Origin: Flavobacteriales bacterium | GTDB lineage: Bacteria > Bacteroidota > Bacteroidia > Flavobacteriales_F > PHOS-HE28 | Assembly (NCBI GenBank): GCA_020635695.1 | Contig: JACJZH010000005.1 | Location: 124,001 to 188,000, forward strand | Length of the DNA: 64,000 nt | Direction: 5' to 3' | Shown: piece after piece, positions 54,001 to 61,183 of the stretch | How the letters are laid out: each line of letters opens with the position of its first letter | How positions within the stretch are numbered: position 1 is the stretch's first letter | The notes under the pieces: generated by a model | What the model was told of the DNA's origin: nothing | The model's database searches: none | What the model saw: the letters and a program-made list of their open reading frames with translations, nothing else | Translations under genes and position numbers: made by a program

Positions 54001-55078
54001 GGGTTGCCCGGCCGATGTGGACACCCTGATCGTGAGCCTGCAGACGCCCCCGACGGCCAGCGCCGGTCCGGACCAGAGCACCTGCAGCGTGGGCGACCTG
54101 GTGGACCTGGCCGGCAGCTTCACCGGTGCGGCCGGCGTGCAGTGGACCACCAGCGGCAGCGGCAGCTTCCTGCCCGATGCCTTCACCGCCACCGCCCAGT
54201 ACCAGCCCAGCGCGGCCGACTCGGTGATGCAGCAGGTGATGCTGGTGCTCACCACCACCGGCAACCAGGCCTGTCCGGCCGCGGCCGACACCGCCATGCT
54301 CTCCTTCGTGAACCCGCTTTCGCCCGCCTTCAGCGCCAGCAACCTGTGCGCCGGCAGCGAGGCCATGTTCACCGATGCGAGCACCTCGGGCAACAGCAGC
54401 ATCATCGGGTGGAACTGGACCTTCCCGGGCGGGGTCACCGCCTCCGGTCCGCAGGTCGGCTTCACCTTCCCCACGGCCGGCCAGTACGCGGTGACGCTGA
54501 CGCTCTACGCGGACAACGGCTGCACCGCCAGCCTGACCCAGGTGTTCGATGTGCTGGCCGCGCCCAGTGCCGGCTTCACCATCGAGGGTGAACCCTTCAC
54601 CGGTGAGGAGTTCATCGTGACCGACAACAGCTTCGGTGCCACCGGCTGGTGGTACGACTTCGGCGATGGCCAGGGCAGCCTGGACGCCGAGCCCACCCAC
54701 GTGTTCACCGAGGCCGGCCAGTACATCGTGGTGCAGACCGTGAGCAACGCCGCGGGCTGCACGGACAGCGACTCCGTGCTGGTGAGCATCGAGACCAAGG
54801 ACATCCTGCCTCCGCGCCTGCCCAACGCCTTCAGCCCGAACGGCGACGGCGTGAACGACGTGTTCTACGTGCGCGGCGGTCCCTTCGAGACCATCGACCT
54901 GAAGGTCTACAACGGGTGGGGCGAGCTCATCTTCGAGACCACCGACCCGGAGTTCGGCTGGGACGGCACGCGCGACGGCACGCCCGCCATCAATGGCGTG
55001 TACGTGTACACCGTGCAGGCGACCTCCACCGACGGCCGGGAGCATGACCGCACCGGCAAGATCACCCTGATCCGCTGA
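42080..55078 (+). CDS. Giant repeat surface protein with T9SS type B sorting domain
   Basis: 4332 residues from ATG 42080. Signal peptide MKKALLFALTSFLSVHLTAQ. Residues about 20-460 resemble the IgGFc-binding-protein N-terminal domain (GTEFWVAPPDVTV; CYYESSNTNNPDI; HNHDFMPHA). Residues 466-4079 are 41 tandem repeats of about 88 residues; a typical unit runs NAGADQTLCANNA through ATYTPTAAEIAAGSVTLT to GNGTCNAVSDQ, with two Cys per unit. Two PKD-like domains follow (GWNWTFPGG, WWYDFGDGQG). The last 86 residues, from LPNAFSPNGDGVND, form the gliding-motility-associated type B sorting domain. Likely an exported, surface-anchored adhesin. The long open frame before 42080 is antisense to the kinase gene. 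Confidence 0.95.
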   Translation: MKKALLFALTSFLSVHLTAQTGTEFWVAPPDVTVRHNNPGDEPIFLNVTTGNAPAVVTVSQPANPAFNGGTPIVLNVPANSAVRHNMTALKAQLETRPTNTVRNTGLLVQSTADITCYYESSNTNNPDILALKGANGLGYEFYIPLHKHAPFHNHDFMPHANDLAFASFDIVATENNTTVLIYSPVDVDGHAALTPFTVYLDRGETYSCANTVPATHDDPSTHPSGAVVLSNKPVAVSIKDDSNHNPSGGCYDLMLDQIVPVDILGTDYVAVKGQLNNGGDESLFIMAVQNNTQVYVDGNPTPVATLFAGQYYRHDMDYLNSSADNSAYVSASKPVYAIHVTGFGCEQGMAILPPLNCAGSTQLSFTRSTSEPFYLNLLVRSGSQNDFVVNGPGTATIPGSAFQAVPGTGGAWLAAQIQYNTTQVPVNQAFIVSNTSDVFSLAIINGGATSGCRYGFFSEFAGEIVVDAGPDRNLCAGEDVALAGSVSGGSTTGIWTSTGTGSFQPSDTDLNATYVPSIGDLALGSVTLTLTSTGNCTPESDMATVTFQPVPVPDAGAAIQACSNNPAVPLAGSVLNAVGGVWTGGAGTYVPANNVLNATYTPTAAEVASGSLRLYLTTTGNGPCAAVTDSVDITFTPAPTANAGTDQTLCANNAVAPLNGSFTVATGGIWSGGAGSFDPSTTNMGADYTPTAAEIAAGSVTLTLTTTGNGNCLAVTDNVTLTFTDAPVVNAGADQSACANNAAVTLAGSVSGATGAVWSGGLGTFTPAATSVNAVYTPTAAELAAGSVTLTLTSTGNGSCLPVNDAMTITFTPAPIVDAGAGGAVCSNSPAIALNGSVTGATGGIWSGGAGTYSPNNTSLTATYTPTAAEIASGSVTLTLTSAGNGTCNPESDAVVWTFTPSPTAGAGADQTLCANNADAMLNGSFTVATGAVWSGGGGSFSPSPTNMGATYTPTPAEIASGSVTLTLTTTGNGGCVAATDQVQLTFTPAPVANAGPDLSVCANNANVTLAGAVTGATGGVWSGGAGSFLPNNTALNATYTPTAAEIAAGVMTLTLTTTGNGTCNAVTDQVQIAFTPAPVVNAGADGAVCANNAAIALNGAVTGATGGTWSGGSGTFSPNANTLNASYTPSAAEITAGSVTLTLTSAGNGTCNAVSDQVTWTITPAPTANAGADQTLCANNADAVLNGSFTVATGAVWSGGSGSYSPGPTNMGATYSPTPAEIAAGSVTLTLTTTGNGGCVAVADQVSLNFTPPPVVNAGADITACANNASVVLNGSVGVASGGIWSGGAGSFVPNNTTLNATYTPTSAEIAAGVMTLTLTTTGNGTCNAVSDQVQITFTPAPVVNAGADGTVCANNAAIALNGSVTGATGGTWSGGTGTFSPNANTLNASYTPSAAELAAGSVTLTLTSAGNGTCNAVSDQVTWTITPAPTANAGVDRVLCANNAAALLSGSFTVASGAVWSGGAGTFDPSTTNMGAIYTPTAAEIAAGSVTLTLTTTGNGLCNAATDQVLLTFTDAPTANAGPDVTVCANNGTVALGGSVQVATGGSWSGGTGTFSPNANTLNASYTPGAADIAAGQVTLTLTTTGNGTCNAATDTRTIFITPAPIVDAGVGGTVCANASNITLSGTVSGATGGVWSGGSGTFSPNNLVLNATYTPSAAEVAAGMVTLTLTSAGNGSCNPVSDQVTWTITPSPTVNAGADQTLCANNANAVLNAQLTVATGVQWSGGTGLYSPGSTAQNITYSPSPVELANGSVTLTVTTTGNGSCLAVSDQVTLTFSPSPTVDAGPDQSVSGNNADTQLAGSVTLASGGVWSGGSGSYAPSNTALNAVYTPTASEIAAGSVTLTLTTTGNGSCAAVSDQMTITFTDPPTVDAGADQTVCANAPAVSLSGSVTVASGGIWTGGGGTFTPNNTSLTTTYTPSAAEIAAGSVTLTLTSVGNGNSNPVSDQVVITITPAPVAEAGPALTSCANQPNAQLAGTVSGATGGLWSGGSGSFSPSAANLNAVYTPSPAEIAAGSVVLTLTTTGNGLCNAVSDQVTLTIAPAPVVNAGLDQLTCSNNPTAVLNGSVTNAGGGIWSGGTGGFSPNITALGAAYTPSATELANGSVTLTLTSTGNGTCAAVSDDMLLVFSQAPTVNAGTDVTVCANAPQVILNGSVTIAGGGMWSGGTGTFSPNASALNATYTPSPAEIALGTVTLTLTSTQNGDCLPVTDQMTITILPAPVADAGAPIAVCSNNAVVQLGGSVTGAGGGQWSGGAGTFAPSIASLNAVYTPTAAEIAAGTLTLTLTTIGNGACQAVTDDVLITFTAIPTAEAGTGGVLCANNASIALNGAVTVATGGTWSGAQGTFSPNANTLNAAYSPSLGELAAGEVTLVLTTTGNGGCLSVSDSVTYTFSPAPTANAGPDATTCANNAFVDLNGAVTVATGGLWSGGNGTFTPNAGALNANYVPTAAEIAAGSVTLTLTTVGNGTCNAVSDAMTLTITPAPVVDAGAPLTSCANDPAVQLAGSVTGAGGGLWTGQGTFSPSAGNLSATYQPTAAEVAAGTAVLTLTSTGNGLCNAVSDQVTLTIGDAPVVNAGPDQSLCANNATVQLAGGVQNATGGSWSGGLGSFAPNNNALNAAYTPSASELSAGGLWLFLTSTGNGLCDAVRDSLYVSFTPAPTANVGADLTVCANDPEVQLNGSVTVATGGTWSGGNGIFTPNNSTLNATYMPSLGELAAGTVQLALTTTGNGNCVAVSDTLVVDIDPVPVVNAGPDQQVCANNPAIQLNGFVGNAPGAIWSGGNGTYFPNTASLVVQYQPTAAEIAAGSVTFTLTSVGSAVCAPISDQVTVVFTDSPVADAGPDQQVCMNNAAVQLGGNVQNANGGQWSGGSGTFTPAPNVFNPVYQPTASELASGSVTLYLTTTGNGTCFSDQDTVTITFTPAPTVDAGVDLQVCANNPVIDLNGAVTVASGGTWSGGLGTFLPDAQTLNAQYQPSNFELGSGSFTLTLTTTGNGNCLAVSDQLTVTVLDAPTVDAGPDLTTCSSDLDIELDGEVLGTTTTGIWTTSGTGTFFPSATALNATYLASSLDSLNGTVDLTLTSTNNGLCNAVMDQLTVTILPNATADAGPDQVICASTDKVMLEGLITGNATQGTWTTTGAGTFTPNANSATASYWPDSTDLALGTLTFTWSVNSCDNAQDQMTVTIVPESAVDAGADLVTCFDDLDVVINGSVTGAGTTGQWSTLGSGTFANPASALSNVYQASLQDSLALGVDLVLTATGTGVCPADADTLHIDILPFGTVDAGADMTFCANNATVQLNGVLGGDATQVLWTTSGTGIFFPSAGVLTPTYIPSAVDTAIGSVTLTLAAVNSCNNASDALTLTLTPAPYVNAGPDQTYCNQVSTFTLDGTISGVTNVGQWTTTGTGTLANPGSLTTTYSASAADIAAGRIDFTLSSLNNGNCAPVSDQMTIWLTDGIIADAGPDQSVCVLSDHAQLQGAILNGSPTGTWTTTGSGTFSPDPDALNAQYYFSAGDVANGSVVLTLTSTNTGTCPPVQDQLVLTFGNSSFADAGDDLTTCANSPVVQLNGNVSGGAQGGVWSTSGTGSFNNTSFLDPTYTLSASDLANGSVTLTLTTITGGACLPVSDQVTVTVNGLPAIDAGSDQIVCTADPVTLNAFVSNAAGVLWSTSGTGTFFDATAATTLYYPSAADSLAGSVLLSVTTTGMEPCGAVSDQLEVTFGGGLEADAGPDVVTCSTQPNVALNGSVAGTTTGQWSTTGTGSFTPSNTALNATYVPGPADFIIGDIALVLTTTNNLGCPPARDTLIVSYHLPPTVNAGQDVLLCDGIEPVQLAASAQHHDGIQWFTTGTGGFSTDTIPDPVYTPSAADSVSGGVYLVVTAFGTGGCANASDSILIDIGPTRIADAGTDQALCGDGTPIQLNGAITGVSGGQWSSSGSGTFLPDATTLNAVYTPSPADLVTGQLQFLLATTGNLGCPADVDTLIVSLQTPPTASAGPDQSTCSVGDLVDLAGSFTGAAGVQWTTSGSGSFLPDAFTATAQYQPSAADSVMQQVMLVLTTTGNQACPAAADTAMLSFVNPLSPAFSASNLCAGSEAMFTDASTSGNSSIIGWNWTFPGGVTASGPQVGFTFPTAGQYAVTLTLYADNGCTASLTQVFDVLAAPSAGFTIEGEPFTGEEFIVTDNSFGATGWWYDFGDGQGSLDAEPTHVFTEAGQYIVVQTVSNAAGCTDSDSVLVSIETKDILPPRLPNAFSPNGDGVNDVFYVRGGPFETIDLKVYNGWGELIFETTDPEFGWDGTRDGTPAINGVYVYTVQATSTDGREHDRTGKITLIR
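43475..54316 (+). repeat. 41 tandem repeats, about 264 bp (88 aa) each
   Basis: Repeat 1 starts at 43475 (87 aa), repeat 2 at 43736, repeat 3 at 44000, repeat 18 at 47960, repeat 30 at 51125 and repeat 41 at 54053. Repeats 2-29 carry the GGxWSGGxGTF form and are 88 residues each (one is 87). Repeats 1 and 30-41 carry a TTGxWTTxGTGTF form and vary in length (average about 266 bp). Confidence 0.95.
44000..47959 (+). repeat. Higher-order repeat: five 792-bp trimers
   Basis: Units start at 44000, 44792, 45584, 46376 and 47168, exactly 792 bp apart. Each opens with a NAG-DQTLCANNA type repeat carrying VATG...WSGG, and each closes with a repeat ending SDQVTWTITPAP or a variant of it. The units starting at 44792 and 45584 are close to identical. 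Confidence 0.85.
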
Positions 55079-55083
55079 CCCCC

Positions 55084-56088
55084 ATGCGCAGCACCATGAA
55101 CACGAGCAAGATCCTCCTGCTGGCCGCCTGCCTCGGCACCGCCGCCGGCTCCCACGCCCAGGACGCGCAGCTGAGCCAGTTCGACGCGGCCCCCATCCTG
55201 CTGAACCCGGCCCTCACCGGCATGTACGAGGGGTCCGACTTCCGCATGAGCAGCAACCTGCGCAGCCAGTGGAACAGCATCGGGAACACCTTCCTGACCA
55301 CGGCCTTCGCCTACGATGCGCTGGTGAACGAACGCTACGGGGCGGGCGCCTACATCAGCAACTACGACATGGCGGGGCTCATGAACACCTTCGAGTTCGG
55401 GGTCACCTCCAGCTACAACGTGAGCGAGGCCAACGCGGAGCACACCCTGTCGGTGGGCCTGCGTGCGGGCATCATCTACAAGAAGATCAGCGAGCCCGAA
55501 CTGCTGTTCGACCAGCAGTACAACGACGGCTACTTCGATCCGGACCTGCCCAGCGGGGAGCAGTTCCAGCGGGGTGCGCGCCTGATGCCCGAACTGGGGC
55601 TGGGCGTGGCCTACCGGTCGAAGTCCGACCGCCGCCGGGTGAACCCCTTCGCCAACTTCGCGGCCTTCCACGTGACCACGCCGGACGAATCGATCCTACG
55701 GACGGCCAAGCACGAACTGCCGATCCGCTGGTCCTTCATGGGCGGTTGCGACATTGAGATCAACGACATCGTGATGGTGAAGCCTATGGGCCTGTATTGG
55801 AGGCAGGGTGCCGACCAGCAGGTGAACGTGGGCCTGCTCGGCCTGGTGAGCGTCGGCGGCTCGGCCTACAGCGTGATCGGAGGCGTCTCGCACCGGCTGA
55901 ACGATGCGGTGATCGCCCACGCCGGCCTGCGGCACAAGAACAACATGTACCGCTTCAGCTACGACGTGACCACCAGCGAGCTGCGCAGCTACACGAACAA
56001 CAACGGGGCCTTCGAGTTCTCGATCGTGTACTTCGCCACCCACTCCGGACGCGATGCGCGCCGGCGGGTGCAGAGCAAGTCGTTCTGA
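55084..56088 (+). CDS. PorP/SprF family type IX secretion system membrane protein
   Basis: 334 residues. Signal peptide MRSTMNTSKILLLAACLGTAAGSHAQ, then the family opening QDAQLSQFDAAPILLNPALTGMY and the mid-chain LMPELGLGVAYR, ending in a beta-barrel-like strand pattern (FEFSIVYF). PorP/SprF proteins act in the outer membrane as partners for export or anchoring of T9SS type B cargo, as SprF does for SprB. It starts 5 bp after the giant protein, so the two form a cargo-partner pair. A second in-frame ATG at 55096 is an alternative start. Confidence 0.94.
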   Translation: MRSTMNTSKILLLAACLGTAAGSHAQDAQLSQFDAAPILLNPALTGMYEGSDFRMSSNLRSQWNSIGNTFLTTAFAYDALVNERYGAGAYISNYDMAGLMNTFEFGVTSSYNVSEANAEHTLSVGLRAGIIYKKISEPELLFDQQYNDGYFDPDLPSGEQFQRGARLMPELGLGVAYRSKSDRRRVNPFANFAAFHVTTPDESILRTAKHELPIRWSFMGGCDIEINDIVMVKPMGLYWRQGADQQVNVGLLGLVSVGGSAYSVIGGVSHRLNDAVIAHAGLRHKNNMYRFSYDVTTSELRSYTNNNGAFEFSIVYFATHSGRDARRRVQSKSF

Positions 56089-56095
56089 GTACGGA

Positions 56096-56977
56096 TCAGC
56101 CCTTCAGGGCTTCGGCCCCACCGACGATCTCCAGGATCTCGTTGGTGATGGATGCCTGGCGCGCCTTGTTGTAGGTCAGCTTCAGGTCCTTGAGCAGGCT
56201 GTCCGCGTTGTCGGTGGCCTTGTGCATGGCCGTCATGCGGGCGCCGTGCTCGGCGGCATGGCTGTCCAGCAGGGCCTTGTACAGCTGCACCTTCAGGCTC
56301 TTGGGGATGATCTGCTCCACGATGGTGGCGCGATCGGGCTCCATGATGTGTTCGCCCTTCGAAGTGGCCGACGAGCCTTCTGAGGCCTCCTCTCCGGTGG
56401 CCACGATAGGCAGGAACTGCTCGGTGGTGACCACCTGGGTGGCGGCGTTCTTGAAGCGGTTGTACACCAGCACCACGCGGTCGTAGCTGCCGTCGGCGAA
56501 CCGGTCCATGAGCAGCTGGGCCACGGGTGCCACCTGATCGAAGCTGAGGTCGTCGAAGAGCCGGGCCAGGTCGGTGGGCAGGTCGGTGGTGTGCCAGCTC
56601 GTGCGCTTGAACTGGTCCATGGCCTTCTTGCCGATGCTCAGCACATGCACCTGCCCGGGGGTGTCCTGGGCCAGGCGCTTGATCTGCCGCACGATCTGGG
56701 CGTTGAAGGCGCCGGCCAGGCCGCGGTTGCTGGTGATGGCCACGTAGAGGGTGCGCTGCACCTCCCGCTGCTGGCCGTACTTCCCCTCGGAGGGGTCCAG
56801 GCCGGCGCTCACGTTCCCCATGATCTGCCCGAGCTTCTCGGCGTAGGGCCGCATGCGGAGGATGGCGTCCTGGGCACGGCGCAGCTTGGCGGCGCTCACC
56901 ATCTTCATGGCGGCCGTGATCTGCTTGGTGCTGTTGACGGACGTGATCCGGCTGCGTACCTCCTTCAGGCTGGGCAT
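56096..56977 (-). CDS. atpG: ATP synthase F1 gamma subunit
   Basis: 293 residues. The central rotor stalk of F1. The N-terminus MPSLKEVRSRITSVNSTKQITAAMKMVSAAKLRRAQ and the C-terminal TDNADSLLKDLKLTYNKARQASITNEILEIVGGAEAL are the two conserved coiled-coil ends. Middle segment ITSNRGLAGAFNAQI is the usual gamma motif. It is the last gene of the cluster, 68 bp after atpA, with a hairpin in that gap. It is convergent with the PorP-like gene (7 bp apart). Confidence 0.97.
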   Translation of the reverse strand: MPSLKEVRSRITSVNSTKQITAAMKMVSAAKLRRAQDAILRMRPYAEKLGQIMGNVSAGLDPSEGKYGQQREVQRTLYVAITSNRGLAGAFNAQIVRQIKRLAQDTPGQVHVLSIGKKAMDQFKRTSWHTTDLPTDLARLFDDLSFDQVAPVAQLLMDRFADGSYDRVVLVYNRFKNAATQVVTTEQFLPIVATGEEASEGSSATSKGEHIMEPDRATIVEQIIPKSLKVQLYKALLDSHAAEHGARMTAMHKATDNADSLLKDLKLTYNKARQASITNEILEIVGGAEALKG

Positions 56978-57008
56978 CTCGGGGCGGGTGTGCGGTTGCG
57001 TGTGGCAG

Positions 57009-57032
57009 GTCGACCCGGTGGGTCGACGCTAC
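57009..57032 (-). repeat. GTAG-footed hairpin (REP-like) between atpA and atpG
   Basis: On the minus strand GTAG (57032-57029) precedes C then the perfect 8-bp inverted repeat GTCGACCC-ACC-GGGTCGAC (57027-57009). GTAG plus palindrome is the layout of REP elements mobilised by RAYT transposases (for example Stenotrophomonas GTAG elements). Only one copy was noticed in this window. Confidence 0.6.
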
Positions 57033-57045
57033 AGGTGCTTCGCCA

Positions 57046-58626
<1,581 letters not shown>

Positions 58627-58638
58627 CTTGCGTGGTCC

Positions 58639-59199
58639 TTAGAATTCGGGTACGTAGGGGTTCTCGGAGAACTGGCGCCGCAGGTCGAGCAGGCGGCGGC
58701 TCACGCTGCCATCGTACTGCTCGTCGCCGATGCGGATCACCACGCCCCCGATCAGTTCGGGGTCCACCGAGACCGAGAGCTCGATGGTCTTTCCAGGGTG
58801 CTTGGCCGCCACCAGGTCGGTGACCCGCTTGCGGCCGGCCTCGTCCAACGCGGTGGCGCTGGTGACGTGGCAGATCAGGATGCCTTCGTGCTTCCGGTAC
58901 AGCTCACCGAACCCGGCGGCGATCTCCGGCAGCAGCGTCTCACGGCCCTTGCGGACCAGGATGCCCATGAAGGCGTTGGTGATGGTGCCCACCTTGCCGG
59001 CGAAGACCTTGTCCAGCACCTTGTCCTTCTTGTCGGCCTTGACCACCGGGCTGCGCAGCAGCACGGTAAGGTCGCGGCTCGCGGAACAGGTGTCGGCGAC
59101 CACCTCCATGTCCGCGCGCACCGGCTCCAGCTGGTCCCGTTCCAGGGCCAGGGCCATGAGGGAGCGCGCGTAGCGGTAGGCGACCGGGGAGATGTTCAT
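58639..59199 (-). CDS. atpH: ATP synthase F1 delta subunit
   Basis: 186 residues. Delta links F1 to the peripheral stalk. N-terminal MNISPVAYRYARSLMALALERDQL and C-terminal DPELIGGVVIRIGDEQYDGSVSRRLLDLRRQF are the two OSCP signatures. It overlaps atpF by 4 bp (ATGA). Confidence 0.96.
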   Translation of the reverse strand: MNISPVAYRYARSLMALALERDQLEPVRADMEVVADTCSASRDLTVLLRSPVVKADKKDKVLDKVFAGKVGTITNAFMGILVRKGRETLLPEIAAGFGELYRKHEGILICHVTSATALDEAGRKRVTDLVAAKHPGKTIELSVSVDPELIGGVVIRIGDEQYDGSVSRRLLDLRRQFSENPYVPEF

Positions 59200-59693
59200 G
59201 ACAGGTGCTTGTCCGCGTCGGCCATCACTTTCTCGACCAGGGCCTTCTGGGCGGCGCCGTCGGCGAGCTTGTCCCGGAGGATGCGCTCGGCGATCTGGAT
59301 GCTCAGTTCGGCCACCTGGTTCTTCATCTCGGTGATGGCGGCGTTCTTCTCGTTGCGGATCTCCTCCTGGGCGCGGGCCAGCAGCGCGTCGGCCTCGGCC
59401 TTGGCCTTGTCCTTGGCGGCGGCGATCTCCTTGTCACGGATCTCGCGGGCCTCGCGCAGCAGCACCTCGCGCTCCTCCCGCGCCTCGCGCATCAGGGCCT
59501 CGTTGCCCGCCTGCATCGTGGCGATCTCCTCGCGGGCCTTCTTGGCCTCGTTGAGGGCGTCCTCGATGCCCTGTTCACGCTCGTGCAGCGTGTCCAGGAT
59601 GGGCTTCCAGGCGAACTTCCGCAGGATGAACAGCACCGCCAGGAAGGAGATGGTCATCCAGAAGATGAGGCCGAAGGAGAACTCGATGAGCAT
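59196..59693 (-). CDS. atpF: ATP synthase Fo b subunit
   Basis: 165 residues. One N-terminal membrane helix (FSFGLIFWMTISFLAVLFILRKFAWKP) followed by a long charged helix that forms the peripheral stalk. The sequence after WKPILDTLHEREQGIEDALN is almost entirely helical and rich in Glu/Lys/Ala. It lies between atpE and atpH. Confidence 0.96.
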   Translation of the reverse strand: MLIEFSFGLIFWMTISFLAVLFILRKFAWKPILDTLHEREQGIEDALNEAKKAREEIATMQAGNEALMREAREEREVLLREAREIRDKEIAAAKDKAKAEADALLARAQEEIRNEKNAAITEMKNQVAELSIQIAERILRDKLADGAAQKALVEKVMADADKHLS

Positions 59694-59735
59694 GGCTCAG
59701 GGGGATGAGGTGGAACGAAGGGAGGGTGATGCTCC

Positions 59736-59984
59736 TCAGAGCACCATGGCCAGCAGGCCCACCACGATGCCGAACATGGCGGCACCTTCCACGAGGGCGG
59801 CGGCCAGGATCATGTTGGCACGGATGTCGTTGGTGGCCTCGGGCTGGCGGGCGATGGCCTGCATGGCGTCACCACCGATGCGGCCGATGCCGATGCCGGC
59901 GGCCAGGGCGGCGATGCCTGCGCCGATGGCGGCGAAACCGAAGTGCGCATTGGCGGCGGCTTCCAGGAGGATCGAGAGGAACAT
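59736..59984 (-). CDS. atpE: ATP synthase Fo c subunit
   Basis: 82 residues. Two membrane helices around the polar loop ARQPEA. Helix 1 has GAGIAALAAGIGIG. Helix 2 carries the proton-carrying Glu in ALVEGAAMFG. The neighbouring positions lack the extra polar residues (Gln in helix 1; Ser/Thr after the Glu) of sodium-binding rings, so H+ coupling is inferred. Confidence 0.97.
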   Translation of the reverse strand: MFLSILLEAAANAHFGFAAIGAGIAALAAGIGIGRIGGDAMQAIARQPEATNDIRANMILAAALVEGAAMFGIVVGLLAMVL

Positions 59985-60008
59985 GGGTCGGTCGTTTGGT
60001 TTGGAGTG

Positions 60009-61103
60009 TTATACCAGGGATTCCTTGTGCTCATGGTGCTCCTCCACCGCTGCGCCGAAGTACATGGCGGACAGGAAGGTGAAGACGAAGGCCTGGATGA
60101 AGGCCACGAGCAGTTCGAGCATGCTCATGAACACGGTGAAGACCAGCGTGAACACGCTGACGCCCCAACCCAGTCCGGCGTTGATCTCGCCGAAGATGAA
60201 GATGAGCGCGAAGAAGCTGAGCACGATGATGTGGCCCGCCGTGATGTTGGCGAACAGTCGGATCATGAGGATGGCCGGGCGCAGGAACACGCCCAGGATC
60301 TCCACCGGGGTCAGGATCAGCAGCACCGGCTTGGGCACCCCGGGCATGGCCAGGATGTGGCCCCAGTAGTGGCGGTTGCCGTAGTACAGGGTGATCAGGA
60401 AGGTGAAGACCGCCAGGGCGAAGGTGACCGAGATGCTGCCGGTCACGTTGGCGCCGAAGGGTGCGATGGGGATCAGCCCCATCAGGTTGTTGATCAGGAT
60501 GAAGAAGAAGACCGTGAGCAGGAAGGGCATGAACTTCCTGTACTTGGGGCCGATGTTGGGCTTGGCCACATCGTCGCGCACGAAGAGGATGATGGGCTCG
60601 ATGAAGCTCTGCAGGCCCTTGGGGGCGCCGGTTCCGCGGGTGCGGTAGCCCTTGGCCACGCTCAGGAAGATCAGCAGCATGAGCACCACGCTGGTGAGCA
60701 TGCCGGCCACGTTCTTGGTGATGCTGATGTCCCAGGTGGCCTTGGTGAGGGCCTCGTCCCTGGTGGCCTCCTCCACGGGCGTGCCGTCCGGGGCGGTGGT
60801 GGCCACCAGCTTGCCCTCCTGCAGCATGTAGCCACCGTAGGTCTTGTGACCATGGTCGAAGCGGCCGCTGGAGAACACGCTGAGCCCGCGCTCGGTGTTG
60901 TAGGCGATGATGGGGAGGGGCAGGGTGGTGTGCCCGAACAGGTGCCAGCCGTGCTCGTCGCCCACGTGGCCCATGATCATGTGCCCGGGATCGAAGGGTT
61001 CCTTGCCATGGTGACCTTCTTCCGACCCGGAGGCCTGGACCGGGAACAGGGAGGAGAGCACCCCGAGGATGAGCAGGAAAGCGGCGCGCAGCAAGGGTTT
61101 CAC
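60009..61103 (-). CDS. atpB: ATP synthase Fo a subunit, with His-rich N-terminal extension
   Basis: 364 residues from GTG 61103 (MKPLLRAAFLLILGVLSSLFPVQAS, signal-peptide-like). The usual a-subunit core is the last 240 residues, with the essential Arg in AILMIRLFANITAGHII and the final helices ending LSAMYFGAAVEEHHEH. Between them lies a hydrophilic region of about 110 residues rich in His, Gly and acidic residues (GSEEGHHGKEPF), as in other Bacteroidota AtpB. The -7 box at 61141-61148 lies 37 nt upstream, which favours this GTG over the longer frame. It follows atpZ by 80 bp. Confidence 0.94.
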   Translation of the reverse strand: MKPLLRAAFLLILGVLSSLFPVQASGSEEGHHGKEPFDPGHMIMGHVGDEHGWHLFGHTTLPLPIIAYNTERGLSVFSSGRFDHGHKTYGGYMLQEGKLVATTAPDGTPVEEATRDEALTKATWDISITKNVAGMLTSVVLMLLIFLSVAKGYRTRGTGAPKGLQSFIEPIILFVRDDVAKPNIGPKYRKFMPFLLTVFFFILINNLMGLIPIAPFGANVTGSISVTFALAVFTFLITLYYGNRHYWGHILAMPGVPKPVLLILTPVEILGVFLRPAILMIRLFANITAGHIIVLSFFALIFIFGEINAGLGWGVSVFTLVFTVFMSMLELLVAFIQAFVFTFLSAMYFGAAVEEHHEHKESLV

Positions 61104-61140
61104 GTGGCTTGCAGAGGGAACTGCCCCCGAAATACGGGCG

Positions 61141-61148
61141 CAAAGGTA
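61141..61148 (-). promoter_or_regulatory. Bacteroidota -7 box for atpB
   Basis: TACCTTTG on the minus strand, exact TAnnTTTG, in the gap between atpZ and atpB. It suggests separate control of the atpB-atpG part. Confidence 0.65.
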
Positions 61149-61183
61149 GCCATCGGTACCGAATGGCGAAACCCGGGCGTGCA

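Noticed and set aside
43913..55045. A 3710-residue open frame antisense to the giant protein
   Set aside because: Its sequence is a mirror of the repeat array (Gly/Ala/His/Arg-rich low complexity) with no signal peptide or domain. High GC and uniform codon choice in the repeats remove stop codons from this frame.
42080..55078. Repeat array as a CRISPR or a minisatellite outside genes
   Set aside because: The 264-bp units are in frame throughout, have codon-level variation and lie between a signal peptide and a sorting domain.
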